DNA of 16,482 nucleotides, from contig JAKASH010000013.1 of NCBI GenBank assembly GCA_021828225.1, positions 1 through 16,482 of the forward strand, in the 5' to 3' direction. The number at the start of each line of letters is the position of its first letter. The stretch's first letter is position 1. Shown here one piece after another: positions 6,394 through 13,490 of the stretch. Made by a program: the position numbers and the translations under genes. This stretch comes from Acidobacteriota bacterium. GTDB taxonomy: Bacteria > Acidobacteriota > Terriglobia > UBA7540. Below the pieces are notes generated by a model. The model did no database searches and had not been told where the DNA came from. It worked only from the letters and a program-made list of their open reading frames with translations.

Positions 6394-6915
6394 ATGGACC
6401 TCACACCTGCAACCGAAAAATTCGTCGCCTGGTGGGGAGAAATGGGGGGCAAGTGGGGTGTCAACCGCACAGTTGCGGAGGTCCATGCCCTTTTTTATCT
6501 GTCCCACGACCCATTGAACGCGGAAGATATTGCCGCCACCCTGTCGTCTTCACGTTCTAACGTCAGTGCAAGCTTGCGGGAGCTGGAGAACTGGGGGCTG
6601 ATAAGCCCGGTGCACTTCCGGGGCGACCGCAAGCAGTATTACGAGGCGATCAAGGATCCCTGGGAGATGTTTCGCGTGATTCTGGATGAGCGCCGCCGGC
6701 GGGAGATTAACCCGACTGTAGCGACATTGCGAGCATGCCTTGAGGAATTGACGGAGTCCACGCAGGGAGATCTGTATATCCAGGAGCGCCTGCAGTCCAT
6801 GCTGGAATTTTTCGAGGTCATGATTCCTTTGTATGACGAGCTGCGGCGCCTGCCCCGAGGTCCGGTTCAGAATCTTGCCAGGCTGACGGCAAAGATAAGA
6901 GAAGTTATCGGCTAG
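6394..6915 (+). CDS. GbsR/MarR-family transcriptional regulator, paralogue 2
   Basis: A 173-aa winged-helix regulator. It aligns without gaps to paralogue 1, with about 104 of 173 identical residues by hand count. The strongest blocks are VNRTVAEVHALF, SRSNVSASLRELE and PVHF-GDRK in the DNA-binding half. The C-terminal half diverges more, suggesting altered ligand or partner specificity with similar DNA recognition. A GTG at 6268 would add 42 residues that run through the operator region and have no counterpart in paralogue 1, so the ATG at 6394 is preferred. The gene lies 160 bp before the Cyc2-like cytochrome gene. With near-identical recognition helices, heterodimerisation or competition at shared operators is possible. 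Confidence 0.86.
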   Translation: MDLTPATEKFVAWWGEMGGKWGVNRTVAEVHALFYLSHDPLNAEDIAATLSSSRSNVSASLRELENWGLISPVHFRGDRKQYYEAIKDPWEMFRVILDERRRREINPTVATLRACLEELTESTQGDLYIQERLQSMLEFFEVMIPLYDELRRLPRGPVQNLARLTAKIREVIG

Positions 6916-7062
6916 AAGGTTCGGTTCGACACAGATTGGCTTGTGTTCGGTTTTCGAATCGTCCGCGTTACTACCAGATTGGTGCTTCGACAAGAAGCTT
7001 TTTGATTTGCAAATTTGCAGGTCCGGTATCAGACGCATCGGGTAAGTAAAGTTCATCAAGTT

Positions 7063-7068
7063 GGAGGT
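7063..7068 (+). promoter_or_regulatory. Ribosome-binding site of the porin-cytochrome gene
   Basis: GGAGGT seven nucleotides before the ATG at 7076, a near-perfect Shine-Dalgarno sequence. It is stronger than those of the upstream regulators and suggests abundant translation of this outer-membrane protein. Confidence 0.75.
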
Positions 7069-7075
7069 GTGTTAG

Positions 7076-8434
7076 ATGTGTTCGTTGAAGCGTATTAATA
7101 GACTCGCGTGGATCGGTATAGCCGTCATGGCCTTGGCGTTGCTGGGCAACTCCAAAGCATGGGCCATCACCAGCTTCGCAAGGCAAACCGGATTGCCCTG
7201 CAGCTCCTGCCATACCATCCCGCCAGAACTTACCCCGTTTGGGAGGGCATTCAAGCTCAATGGATACACGTTGACGGGCATGCCGCAGATCACGGCCAAG
7301 GCCGCTCACCAGGAAGCGGGCCTGAGCCTGAACCGCTATATGCCCATAGCTGCTTTTATTCAATTTTCGATGGCAGGAACCAACCGTCCGCAGCCGGGAA
7401 CCCAGAACTGGAATTATGAATTTCCGCAGGCCGCCAGCCTGTTTCTGGCCGGAGCTATGTCCCAGCACGTTGGAAGCTTTATCCAAGTCACTTATGACGC
7501 GCAGGCCGACCACTTCAGTTGGGACAACACGGACGTCCGCTATGCGAACCGGACAACCCTGGGCGGGAAAGATCTGGTGTACGGCATCACCTTCAACAAC
7601 AATCCGACGGTTGAAGACCTCTGGAATGACACGCCGGCCTGGGGCTTTCCCTGGGTGGGTCCGGACCAGACACCCACGCCCATGGCGGGCACGCTGATTG
7701 ACGGCGGGCTGGCGCAGGATGTGGCGGGCCTGGGCGCTTACGCCATGTGGAATGACCACCTCTATGGCGCGGCTGCCGTCTACCGCTCTGAACATATCGG
7801 ACAACCGCAGCCCAATCCCGGTGTGGGCTTGGGGATAAATATTCAGGGGGCTGCGCCCTACTGGCGGGTCGCGTGGCAACAGACGATGGGCAACAATTAC
7901 CTTGAAGTCGGTACTTACGGGATGCACGTGGCATCGACGACGAACGCGCTGACAGGGCCGGAAGACGACTTCACGGACGTGGCCGTGGATTCGCAGTACG
8001 AACGCATCCTGCCGACCTTGAACAATGACACCATTTCGATCCATACCACTTATATCCACGAGAGTTCGAACCTAGCCGCCACTTTTGCGGAGGGCGGCGC
8101 GGCGTTTCCGAATCATAACCTGAACACTTTCAAGCTGGACGGCAACTACCACTTCAGGAACAAGTATGGCGCCACGGTCGGTTACTTCAACACGTGGGGC
8201 ACCGCGGACCCGGTGCTTTACGCCCCGGATCCGATTGACGGCAGCGTGAACGGCAGCCCCAAGAGCGACGGCTACACTCTGCAATTTGCGTATTGGCCGT
8301 GGCAGAATATCGACTTCACGGCACAGTACACCGGTTACTTGAAGTTTAACGGCGGGAGCACGAATTACGACGGGTCAGGTCGGAATGCTTCGGATAACAA
8401 CGCAGCATACGCCACGGCCTGGTTCATCTTCTAG
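7076..8434 (+). CDS. Cyc2-like outer-membrane porin-cytochrome c fusion
   Basis: A 452-aa protein. Residues 1-30 form a signal peptide ending AWA. Next come FARQTG (34-39), one heme c site CSSCH (42-46), and FGRAFKLNGY (55-64). This order (FARQTG, CxxCH, FGR-FK, GY) is the N-terminal pattern of Cyc2 iron oxidases as I know it. The remaining ~380 residues look like an outer-membrane beta-barrel: alternating polar/aromatic strands, short turns, and a C-terminal strand ending in Phe, the usual barrel-assembly signal. Cyc2 proteins carry electrons from extracellular Fe(II) through the porin lumen to periplasmic carriers. Here a blue-copper-like protein and ACIII follow on the same strand, which fits such a role. 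The Fe(II) substrate is inference. Other single-heme barrel proteins of unknown function share this architecture, so it is called Cyc2-like. Confidence 0.72.
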   Translation: MCSLKRINRLAWIGIAVMALALLGNSKAWAITSFARQTGLPCSSCHTIPPELTPFGRAFKLNGYTLTGMPQITAKAAHQEAGLSLNRYMPIAAFIQFSMAGTNRPQPGTQNWNYEFPQAASLFLAGAMSQHVGSFIQVTYDAQADHFSWDNTDVRYANRTTLGGKDLVYGITFNNNPTVEDLWNDTPAWGFPWVGPDQTPTPMAGTLIDGGLAQDVAGLGAYAMWNDHLYGAAAVYRSEHIGQPQPNPGVGLGINIQGAAPYWRVAWQQTMGNNYLEVGTYGMHVASTTNALTGPEDDFTDVAVDSQYERILPTLNNDTISIHTTYIHESSNLAATFAEGGAAFPNHNLNTFKLDGNYHFRNKYGATVGYFNTWGTADPVLYAPDPIDGSVNGSPKSDGYTLQFAYWPWQNIDFTAQYTGYLKFNGGSTNYDGSGRNASDNNAAYATAWFIF

Positions 8435-8601
8435 GCCGCATGGGCAAGAGCAGGGAGGCGCCGGCAGGGTTTGGAGAGCCGGACTCGGGCGCGAACGGAT
8501 GCACAAATGGCAAAAGTCCCTCTGCGGTTTCTCTTCGACGACGGAGCTCAGTTTGGACTCTGGTTGTGCGTAGGGAGAGATGGAGTCTCTGAGCGAATGA
8601 G

Positions 8602-8616
8602 TGAAACATCATTTCA
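8602..8616. promoter_or_regulatory. Palindrome TGAAA-N5-TTTCA upstream of the cupredoxin-like gene
   Basis: A perfect 5-5-5 inverted repeat located 78 bp before the ATG at 8694, in a 259-bp gap that otherwise shows nothing clear. It could be an operator, but a short palindrome like this can arise by chance. It is unlike the TGTGA-N6-TCAC sites before the regulators. Confidence 0.3.
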
Positions 8617-8693
8617 GTTATTTTGATGGCGTTGGTGCTAATCTGAGTAGAACTTTTTAAGAGTTAGAAACTTTTGCGGGGGTCAAGATAAGA

Positions 8694-9458
8694 ATGAAGC
8701 GAGAACATAATGTTTGGATCATCACTCTGATCGCAGCTTTCTTAGCGGTCTGGGGCGTGCAAGCGAAGGTTGCCCTCGCGGCGCCCGCGCCTCGTTCCCA
8801 GGGCGAATCGACCAAAGTTGCGACCGGCGAGATCACCGGCAAGATCCTTTTTGAAGGGACCAAGCCGCATCTTCCGCAGATCTCCATGTCGCAGGATCCG
8901 GAATGCGCCCGGGAACTGCATGGGAAGGCGGTCTATCCGCAAGACGGGGAAGTAAACGCCAACGATACACTTCCCAACGTTTTTGTTTACATCAAATCCG
9001 GGGCCCACAAATATCCCGCCCCTCGGCGGGCAGTTACTCTGGACCAGAAGGGATGCATGTATATCCCCCACGTGCTGGGCATTATGGTGGGGCAGCCTCT
9101 CAAGGTGGTGAATACCGATCTCACCACTCATAACATCCACGTCATGCCCAAGAACAACCCAGCGTGGAACCAGTCGCAGCCACCGGGCGCTGCGCCGTTC
9201 GAAAAGAAGTTCGCGAACCCGGAGGTCATGGTTCCGGTCCACTGCAATGAGCATCCGTGGATGAACGCTTATATCGGCGTCGTTACCAACCCCTTTTACG
9301 ATGTGACTGGCACTAATGGGACGTTTACCATCAAGGGTGTTCCGGCGGGCCAATACACGCTGCAGGCGTGGACCGCTACGTTTGGGACGCAGGAAAAAAC
9401 CGTGACCGTGCATGCTCATGAGTCCACAACGGTAGACTTTACGTTTCAGCACCAGTGA
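8694..9458 (+). CDS. Secreted cupredoxin-like (blue copper) protein with carboxypeptidase-regulatory-like domain
   Basis: A 254-aa protein with a signal peptide (about 1-30, ending ALAA). The core (about 45-197) looks like a plastocyanin-type beta barrel: NVFVYIKSG (95-103), His146 in TTHNIHVM, and the C-terminal ligand loop with Cys184, His187 and Met190. His-Cys-His-Met in this order is the classical type 1 copper set. The tail (about 200-252: FTIKGVPAGQYTLQAW) resembles a carboxypeptidase-regulatory/transthyretin-like beta domain. A type 1 copper site implies one-electron transfer in the periplasm. Placed between a porin-cytochrome and the ACIII genes, it could shuttle electrons between them as rusticyanin does in acidophilic iron oxidisers. 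Similar proteins are often annotated as methylamine-utilisation-like, with no proven role. Confidence 0.75.
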   Translation: MKREHNVWIITLIAAFLAVWGVQAKVALAAPAPRSQGESTKVATGEITGKILFEGTKPHLPQISMSQDPECARELHGKAVYPQDGEVNANDTLPNVFVYIKSGAHKYPAPRRAVTLDQKGCMYIPHVLGIMVGQPLKVVNTDLTTHNIHVMPKNNPAWNQSQPPGAAPFEKKFANPEVMVPVHCNEHPWMNAYIGVVTNPFYDVTGTNGTFTIKGVPAGQYTLQAWTATFGTQEKTVTVHAHESTTVDFTFQHQ

Positions 9459-9506
9459 AAGCTAAGCCTGAATGCATCACCGGTCGCGAAGATCCGAAGA
9501 CACGCA

Positions 9507-9560
9507 GTAGCAAGCCCGCCTGAAGTCCTGCGGGCCCTGGGTTTGTAAGACTTCAGGCGG
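9507..9560 (+). repeat. GTAGC-headed palindrome (copy 5), 12-bp stem
   Basis: GTAGC (9507-9511) precedes a perfect 12-bp stem, CCGCCTGAAGTC (9516-9527) and GACTTCAGGCGG (9549-9560), with a 21-nt loop. It lies 57 bp after the cupredoxin stop and could end or attenuate transcription by its stability, but no U-tract follows. Confidence 0.65.
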
Positions 9561-9734
9561 AAAGATCGCTAAGTTTTAACAGGTCGTAACCGAGTCGAAG
9601 AATTTGCTTTCTTGTCAAGCGGGCCGGCTTTCAGAAAATTGAAGCGGCACGCTGCAGGCGTGGAAGTTGCCAGTAGCACGGGTGCCCTTTTTTTGAAGAT
9701 CGCCGACATCCAAAGGATGGTTTGACGTTTCGTT

Positions 9735-10346
9735 ATGGGATCTCTCAGTCGCTGGGTTAAAGCAGGTTTGATTCTCATGGTTTCATGTGTCTTGGCAGCC
9801 CTTGTTTCGTGCTCGGCCGGCAAGCATGTGGAGCAACATTACCCCTCCTATGTGACGTCAGGAAAATTTACGACGGCGCATCCAGATCTGTTGGCTGCGG
9901 CAAAGGATTACTTTGACGTTTATCCGACTCATGTGGCGCAGCCGATTGCTTTCACTCACAAAGTTCACTTGGAGCACGGAATGCAGTGCACGGACTGCCA
10001 CAAGGGAGTGGCGGAGGGACCGGACGCGACCATTCCCAACGTGCAGCTCTGCATGACCTGCCACCAGGTGATTGCAACCGATAAGCCGGAAATCAAAAAG
10101 ATTGCCGCCTACCAGAAAGCGGGCGAGGAGATTCCCTGGCATCGCGTCTACTGGTTTTACCAGTCGGCGCACGTGAGGTTTCAGCACGCTCCGCACATCC
10201 GCGCGGGCGTCGATTGTGCCACGTGCCACGGAGATATGAAGAAGCAGACGGTCGCCGTGCGCAAGGCGGGGCTGAACATGCACTTCTGCGTCAGTTGCCA
10301 CCGGCTGCACAAGGCGCCGACGGATTGCACGACGTGTCATTTTTAG
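9735..10346 (+). CDS. actA: ActA-like pentaheme cytochrome c lipoprotein of alternative complex III
   Basis: A 203-aa protein with five CxxCH heme sites: CTDCH 85-89, CMTCH 106-110, CATCH 161-165, CVSCH 185-189 and CTTCH 198-202, the last two residues from the C terminus. Extra histidines (for example in FTHKVH and HAPHI) can provide distal ligands. The N terminus has a hydrophobic segment and a lipobox LVSC with Cys26, so it is probably a lipoprotein anchored on the periplasmic face. A pentaheme cytochrome opening an act operon is the standard ActA, which passes electrons between the iron-sulfur subunit and soluble carriers. The Shine-Dalgarno before the ATG is poor. The gene starts the run of six act genes. 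A hexaheme QrcA-type identity is less likely because only five sites are present and DUF3341 follows. Confidence 0.88.
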   Translation: MGSLSRWVKAGLILMVSCVLAALVSCSAGKHVEQHYPSYVTSGKFTTAHPDLLAAAKDYFDVYPTHVAQPIAFTHKVHLEHGMQCTDCHKGVAEGPDATIPNVQLCMTCHQVIATDKPEIKKIAAYQKAGEEIPWHRVYWFYQSAHVRFQHAPHIRAGVDCATCHGDMKKQTVAVRKAGLNMHFCVSCHRLHKAPTDCTTCHF

Positions 10347-10388
10347 GTATCGCAGGTTCGCCCTGAGGCGGGCGGGGAGCGGAATCCG

Positions 10389-10410
10389 GCGGTGGAGACA
10401 CCGCTGCTAC
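10389..10410 (-). repeat. GTAGC-headed palindrome (copy 6)
   Basis: Stem GCGGTG (10389-10394) and CACCGC (10399-10404) with a GAGA tetraloop, followed by TGCTAC, so the minus strand reads GTAGCA then the hairpin. It lies in the 111-bp gap between actA and actB1, inside a potential 5' extension of the actB1 frame, which argues that the extension is not coding. Confidence 0.6.
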
Positions 10411-10457
10411 AGCGCGGTTCGGCGAGACGTGCGCAGGACAATGGCGGTAAAAAACTT

Positions 10458-12728
10458 ATGGATCGTCGCAACTTTCTGAAAATATCGGCGGTAGGCAGTG
10501 CAACGGCGGCGCTCGATGCATGCGGCAAGCCGGAGCGCCATCTCATTCGATTTATTCCGGAAGAGGAACTGGTTCCCGGCATTGCTGCGTGGAAGCCTGG
10601 CGTATGCACGCAATGCAGGGCCGGGTGCGGCCTCCAAGTGCGGGTGATGGAGGGCGAGGCGGAAGTGACTCGCCACGGGCAGTTGGGCCTGCTCAGCATG
10701 GGACTGGCCAAGAAGCTGGAAGGCAACCCCGACCATCCCGTCAACCGCGGCAAGCTGTGCGCGTGGGGACAGGCTGGGCTGCAGGTGACCTACAATCCTG
10801 ACCGCGTCCGCTTTCCGATTCGGCGCTCCGGGCCGCGCGGGTCAGGGGAATATCACGAAATCAGTTGGGAAGAGGCGATCAAGGAATTGGCCACGCACCT
10901 GTCGCAGCCGAAGTCAGCAGGCAAAACGGCGCCAGTCGCGTTTCTGACCCAGCCGCTACGAGACCATCGCGGCGTCCTGATCGAGCGTTTTCTTGCGGCG
11001 CTCGGCGCACCGCCTGCGGTGGAGTTTGAGTTCTTTGAGCAAACAGTCCTGCGCCGGGCCAACCAGCTGAGTTTCGGCCATCACCAGTTGCCGACCTTTG
11101 ACCTGGCGAACGCAAACTATGTGATCTCCTTCGGAGCAGACTTCCTTGGAACGTGGAACTCGCCCGTTTCACAGAACCTGGGTTACGGGTCGATGCGCCG
11201 GGGGCGGCCCGGGCTGCGCGGCAAGTTTGTGCAGGTAGAAGCTCGAATGTCGCAGACCGGCGCGAATGCCGACGAGTGGGTTTACGCGAAGCCGGGCACG
11301 GAAGGGCTGCTGGCGCTGGGCCTCGCGCACGTGATGCTGAATGAAAAGCTGCGGCCGGGGGAAGCGGCCGGTGAAGCGGGAGCGCAAATCGATGGCTGGT
11401 CAAAGGGACTTCCGGACCACACGCCCGACGCAGTCGCAAAATTGACCGGCGTGGAGGCAGCGACGATTCAACGCCTCGCACGTGAAATGGCCGCGCATCC
11501 GCCCTCCGTGGCGCTCATCGGTGGGGCGCCGCTGGCCCAGACCAACGGGTTTGCCAATGCGCTGGCGGCCAACGCGCTTAACGCTCTATTGGGCAGTGTT
11601 GGGAAGCCGGGCGGAGTTTTCTTCACGCCCCAACCGCCCATGCCGGACCTGGCCGCTCAAAAGGAAGGCAGATCGATCCGCGCGCTCTGCCAGGGCATCC
11701 TGTCGGGTGCCTCGCCGGTTGAAGCCCTGCTCCTCTATAACGCCAATCCGGTTTTTGCCAGTCCGCCAGCCTGGCAAGTTCGGGAAGCGTTCGAGAAGGT
11801 TCGATTTATCGTGAGCTTTGGAAGTTTTGTCGATGAGACCAGCATTCTGTCGGATCTTATCCTGCCGGACCACTCCTATCTCGAGTCCTGGATCGACAAT
11901 ATTCCCGAATCGGGAACGCTTGAAGCCGTGGCAAGCCTCGCGCCGCCAGCGATGAATCCGCTGCACCATACGCGGGCCATGCCAAATGTTCTACTGGACG
12001 TGGCGCATCAACTGGGTGGCGATGCCGGCAAGGATCTGCCGTGGAAAACTTACGAAGATATGCTGCAGGCGGCTTTTGACGCGCTTCGCAGCCATCCGGG
12101 GTCGGTCTCCGCAAAGAGCGCCGATGACTTCTGGAGCGAAGTACAGGAAAGGGGGGGATGGTGGAGCGCTCAGACAACGTCTTCCCCCGTGACGCAAACG
12201 GCGAAACCATCGGCCGGCCCTGCCAAAATCACCGAGCCGGAGTTTGACGGCGCGGCGAAGGAATATCCCTTCAACTTTCTGCCTTACGCCTCGCTGCAGT
12301 TTGGTGACGGGACGCACGCCAACCTGCCCTGGATGCAGGAAATGCCGGACGTGATTTCGACGGCCATGTGGAGCACCTGGGTGGAGATCAACCCGCAGAC
12401 GGCAGAGCGGATGGGCATCAAGCAGGGCGATCTGCTGGAGATTGCCTCGCAGCACGGCAAGCTGCAGGCGCCTGCGCTGATCGCGCCGGGAATTGCTCCT
12501 GATGTGGTGGCGATGCCGGTGGGCCAGGGGCATGAACATTACGGCCGTTATGCAAGCCGCCGGGGAGCGAATCCGATCAAGATTCTGGCGCCGCAGACGG
12601 AGCCCGAAACGGGCGCGCTGGCCTGGGCATCGACGCGAGTGAAGATTACGCGCGCCGGCAAGAAGGGCGAACTTATCCTCTTTAGTGGCGGGCTGCGCGA
12701 GTGGCCGCGCAGATACCGGCACAGGTAG
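10458..12728 (+). CDS. actB: ActB1: molybdopterin-oxidoreductase-fold subunit of alternative complex III (TAT-exported)
   Basis: A 756-aa protein. It begins MDRRNFLKIS, a twin-arginine export signal, with Cys22 in a lipobox-like ALDAC. Next are four cysteines in the layout C50-x2-C53-x3-C57...C101 (RGKLCAWGQ), typical of the N-terminal [4Fe-4S] site of the molybdopterin enzyme family. The rest follows the family fold: NPDHPVNRGKL, an SFGADF strand, the Asn-rich ALAANALNALLG region, and a C-terminal beta-barrel domain (MGIKQGDLLEIAS). In ACIII this subunit has the fold but lacks molybdenum cofactor and is structural. Here the iron-sulfur part is a separate gene 6 bp downstream, not fused. The frame could start at 10392, but that would put residues before the RR signal and cross a repeat hairpin. 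A catalytic molybdoenzyme of the Psr/Ttr type is the alternative. Confidence 0.85.
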   Translation: MDRRNFLKISAVGSATAALDACGKPERHLIRFIPEEELVPGIAAWKPGVCTQCRAGCGLQVRVMEGEAEVTRHGQLGLLSMGLAKKLEGNPDHPVNRGKLCAWGQAGLQVTYNPDRVRFPIRRSGPRGSGEYHEISWEEAIKELATHLSQPKSAGKTAPVAFLTQPLRDHRGVLIERFLAALGAPPAVEFEFFEQTVLRRANQLSFGHHQLPTFDLANANYVISFGADFLGTWNSPVSQNLGYGSMRRGRPGLRGKFVQVEARMSQTGANADEWVYAKPGTEGLLALGLAHVMLNEKLRPGEAAGEAGAQIDGWSKGLPDHTPDAVAKLTGVEAATIQRLAREMAAHPPSVALIGGAPLAQTNGFANALAANALNALLGSVGKPGGVFFTPQPPMPDLAAQKEGRSIRALCQGILSGASPVEALLLYNANPVFASPPAWQVREAFEKVRFIVSFGSFVDETSILSDLILPDHSYLESWIDNIPESGTLEAVASLAPPAMNPLHHTRAMPNVLLDVAHQLGGDAGKDLPWKTYEDMLQAAFDALRSHPGSVSAKSADDFWSEVQERGGWWSAQTTSSPVTQTAKPSAGPAKITEPEFDGAAKEYPFNFLPYASLQFGDGTHANLPWMQEMPDVISTAMWSTWVEINPQTAERMGIKQGDLLEIASQHGKLQAPALIAPGIAPDVVAMPVGQGHEHYGRYASRRGANPIKILAPQTEPETGALAWASTRVKITRAGKKGELILFSGGLREWPRRYRHR

Positions 12729-12734
12729 GCAGTA

Positions 12735-13490
12735 ATGGACAGCAGTCAGAGTACTGGAAAACGCCGGAAGGTGAAACAGCCTATGGGACATCGATGGGGC
12801 ATGGTGATTGATGAGGACCGGTGCACGGGGTGCGAGGCCTGCGTGGCTGCATGCCATGCCGAGAACAATATTGCGATTGTGGGCGCGCAGCAGGCTGCCC
12901 GCGGCCGTGCGATGCATTGGATCCGTGTAGAGCGGTACTACGAGGGGAACTTTCCTAATATCAAGGTGAAATACCGCCCTGTCCCCTGCCAGGAGTGCAG
13001 CGACGCCCCGTGCGAGCCGGTCTGCCCCACGTACGCCAGCTACCATAACCCTGAGGGATTGAACGCCCAGATTTACAATCGCTGCATCGGCACGCGTTAC
13101 TGCGGGAATGCCTGCCCTTACCTCGTGCGCTTCTTTAATTTTTTCAACCCGGTGTGGGACAAACCACTCAACTTGCAATTTAACCCTGATGTCTCCGTGC
13201 GATCGGTGGGGATTATGGAGAAATGCACGTTCTGCATCCAGCGCATCAAGGCAGTGGAAATCAAGGCGCAGGCGGAGAAGCGCGCGCTCAAGGACGGCGA
13301 GTTCAACCCGGCGTGCGTTCAGGGCTGTCCCACCGAAGCCATGGTGTTTGGCGATCTCAACGACCCTGAGAGCAGAGTTTCACGCCTTTCCCGTTCCGAC
13401 CGTGGCACCAAGCTGCTGCCTGAACTGGGAACTCATCCGAAGGTGACTTATCTCAAACGTGGTACTTGGCACAATGGACAAAACTCCTGA
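12735..13490 (+). CDS. actB2: ActB2: four-cluster iron-sulfur subunit of alternative complex III
   Basis: A 251-aa DmsB/NrfC-like ferredoxin subunit with 15 ligand cysteines. Full four-Cys sets are C30/C33/C36/C40 (CTGCEACVAAC) and C85/C88/C93/C97. A three-Cys set is C117/C123/C127 (CIGTRYCGNACPY), where Thr replaces the second Cys. The last is C164/C167/C194/C198. This predicts three [4Fe-4S] and one [3Fe-4S] cluster, as reported for ActB. Clusters form a wire between the membrane quinone subunit and ActA. It has no signal peptide of its own and presumably crosses with ActB1 via the TAT pathway. It starts 6 bp after actB1 and its end overlaps actC by 17 bp. In the best-known ACIII complexes this part is fused to ActB1, so the split is notable. 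Confidence 0.88.
   Translation: MDSSQSTGKRRKVKQPMGHRWGMVIDEDRCTGCEACVAACHAENNIAIVGAQQAARGRAMHWIRVERYYEGNFPNIKVKYRPVPCQECSDAPCEPVCPTYASYHNPEGLNAQIYNRCIGTRYCGNACPYLVRFFNFFNPVWDKPLNLQFNPDVSVRSVGIMEKCTFCIQRIKAVEIKAQAEKRALKDGEFNPACVQGCPTEAMVFGDLNDPESRVSRLSRSDRGTKLLPELGTHPKVTYLKRGTWHNGQNS

Noticed and set aside
6926..6958. ACACA / TGTGT inverted repeat followed by GGTTTTC after the second GbsR-like gene
   Set aside because: Five-base stem with an eight-base loop and only four T; insufficient as terminator or operator.
9612..9640. Possible promoter before actA (TTGTCA, 17 bp, AAAATT)
   Set aside because: The -35 match is good but the -10 matches only 3 of 6 positions; not enough to call.
9673..9694. 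GTAGCACGGGTGCCC followed by seven T, resembling a terminator before actA
   Set aside because: Only about four base pairs can form with a two-base loop, too weak for an intrinsic terminator; it may be a degraded GTAGC repeat.
10392..10457. Longer N terminus for ActB1
   Set aside because: It would place 22 residues before the twin-arginine signal and translate through a GTAGC palindrome; the ATG at 10458 gives a standard TAT leader.
11991..13178. Minus-strand open frame of 395 codons across actB1/actB2
   Set aside because: Antisense to two well-supported subunits; Arg/His-rich with no domain pattern.
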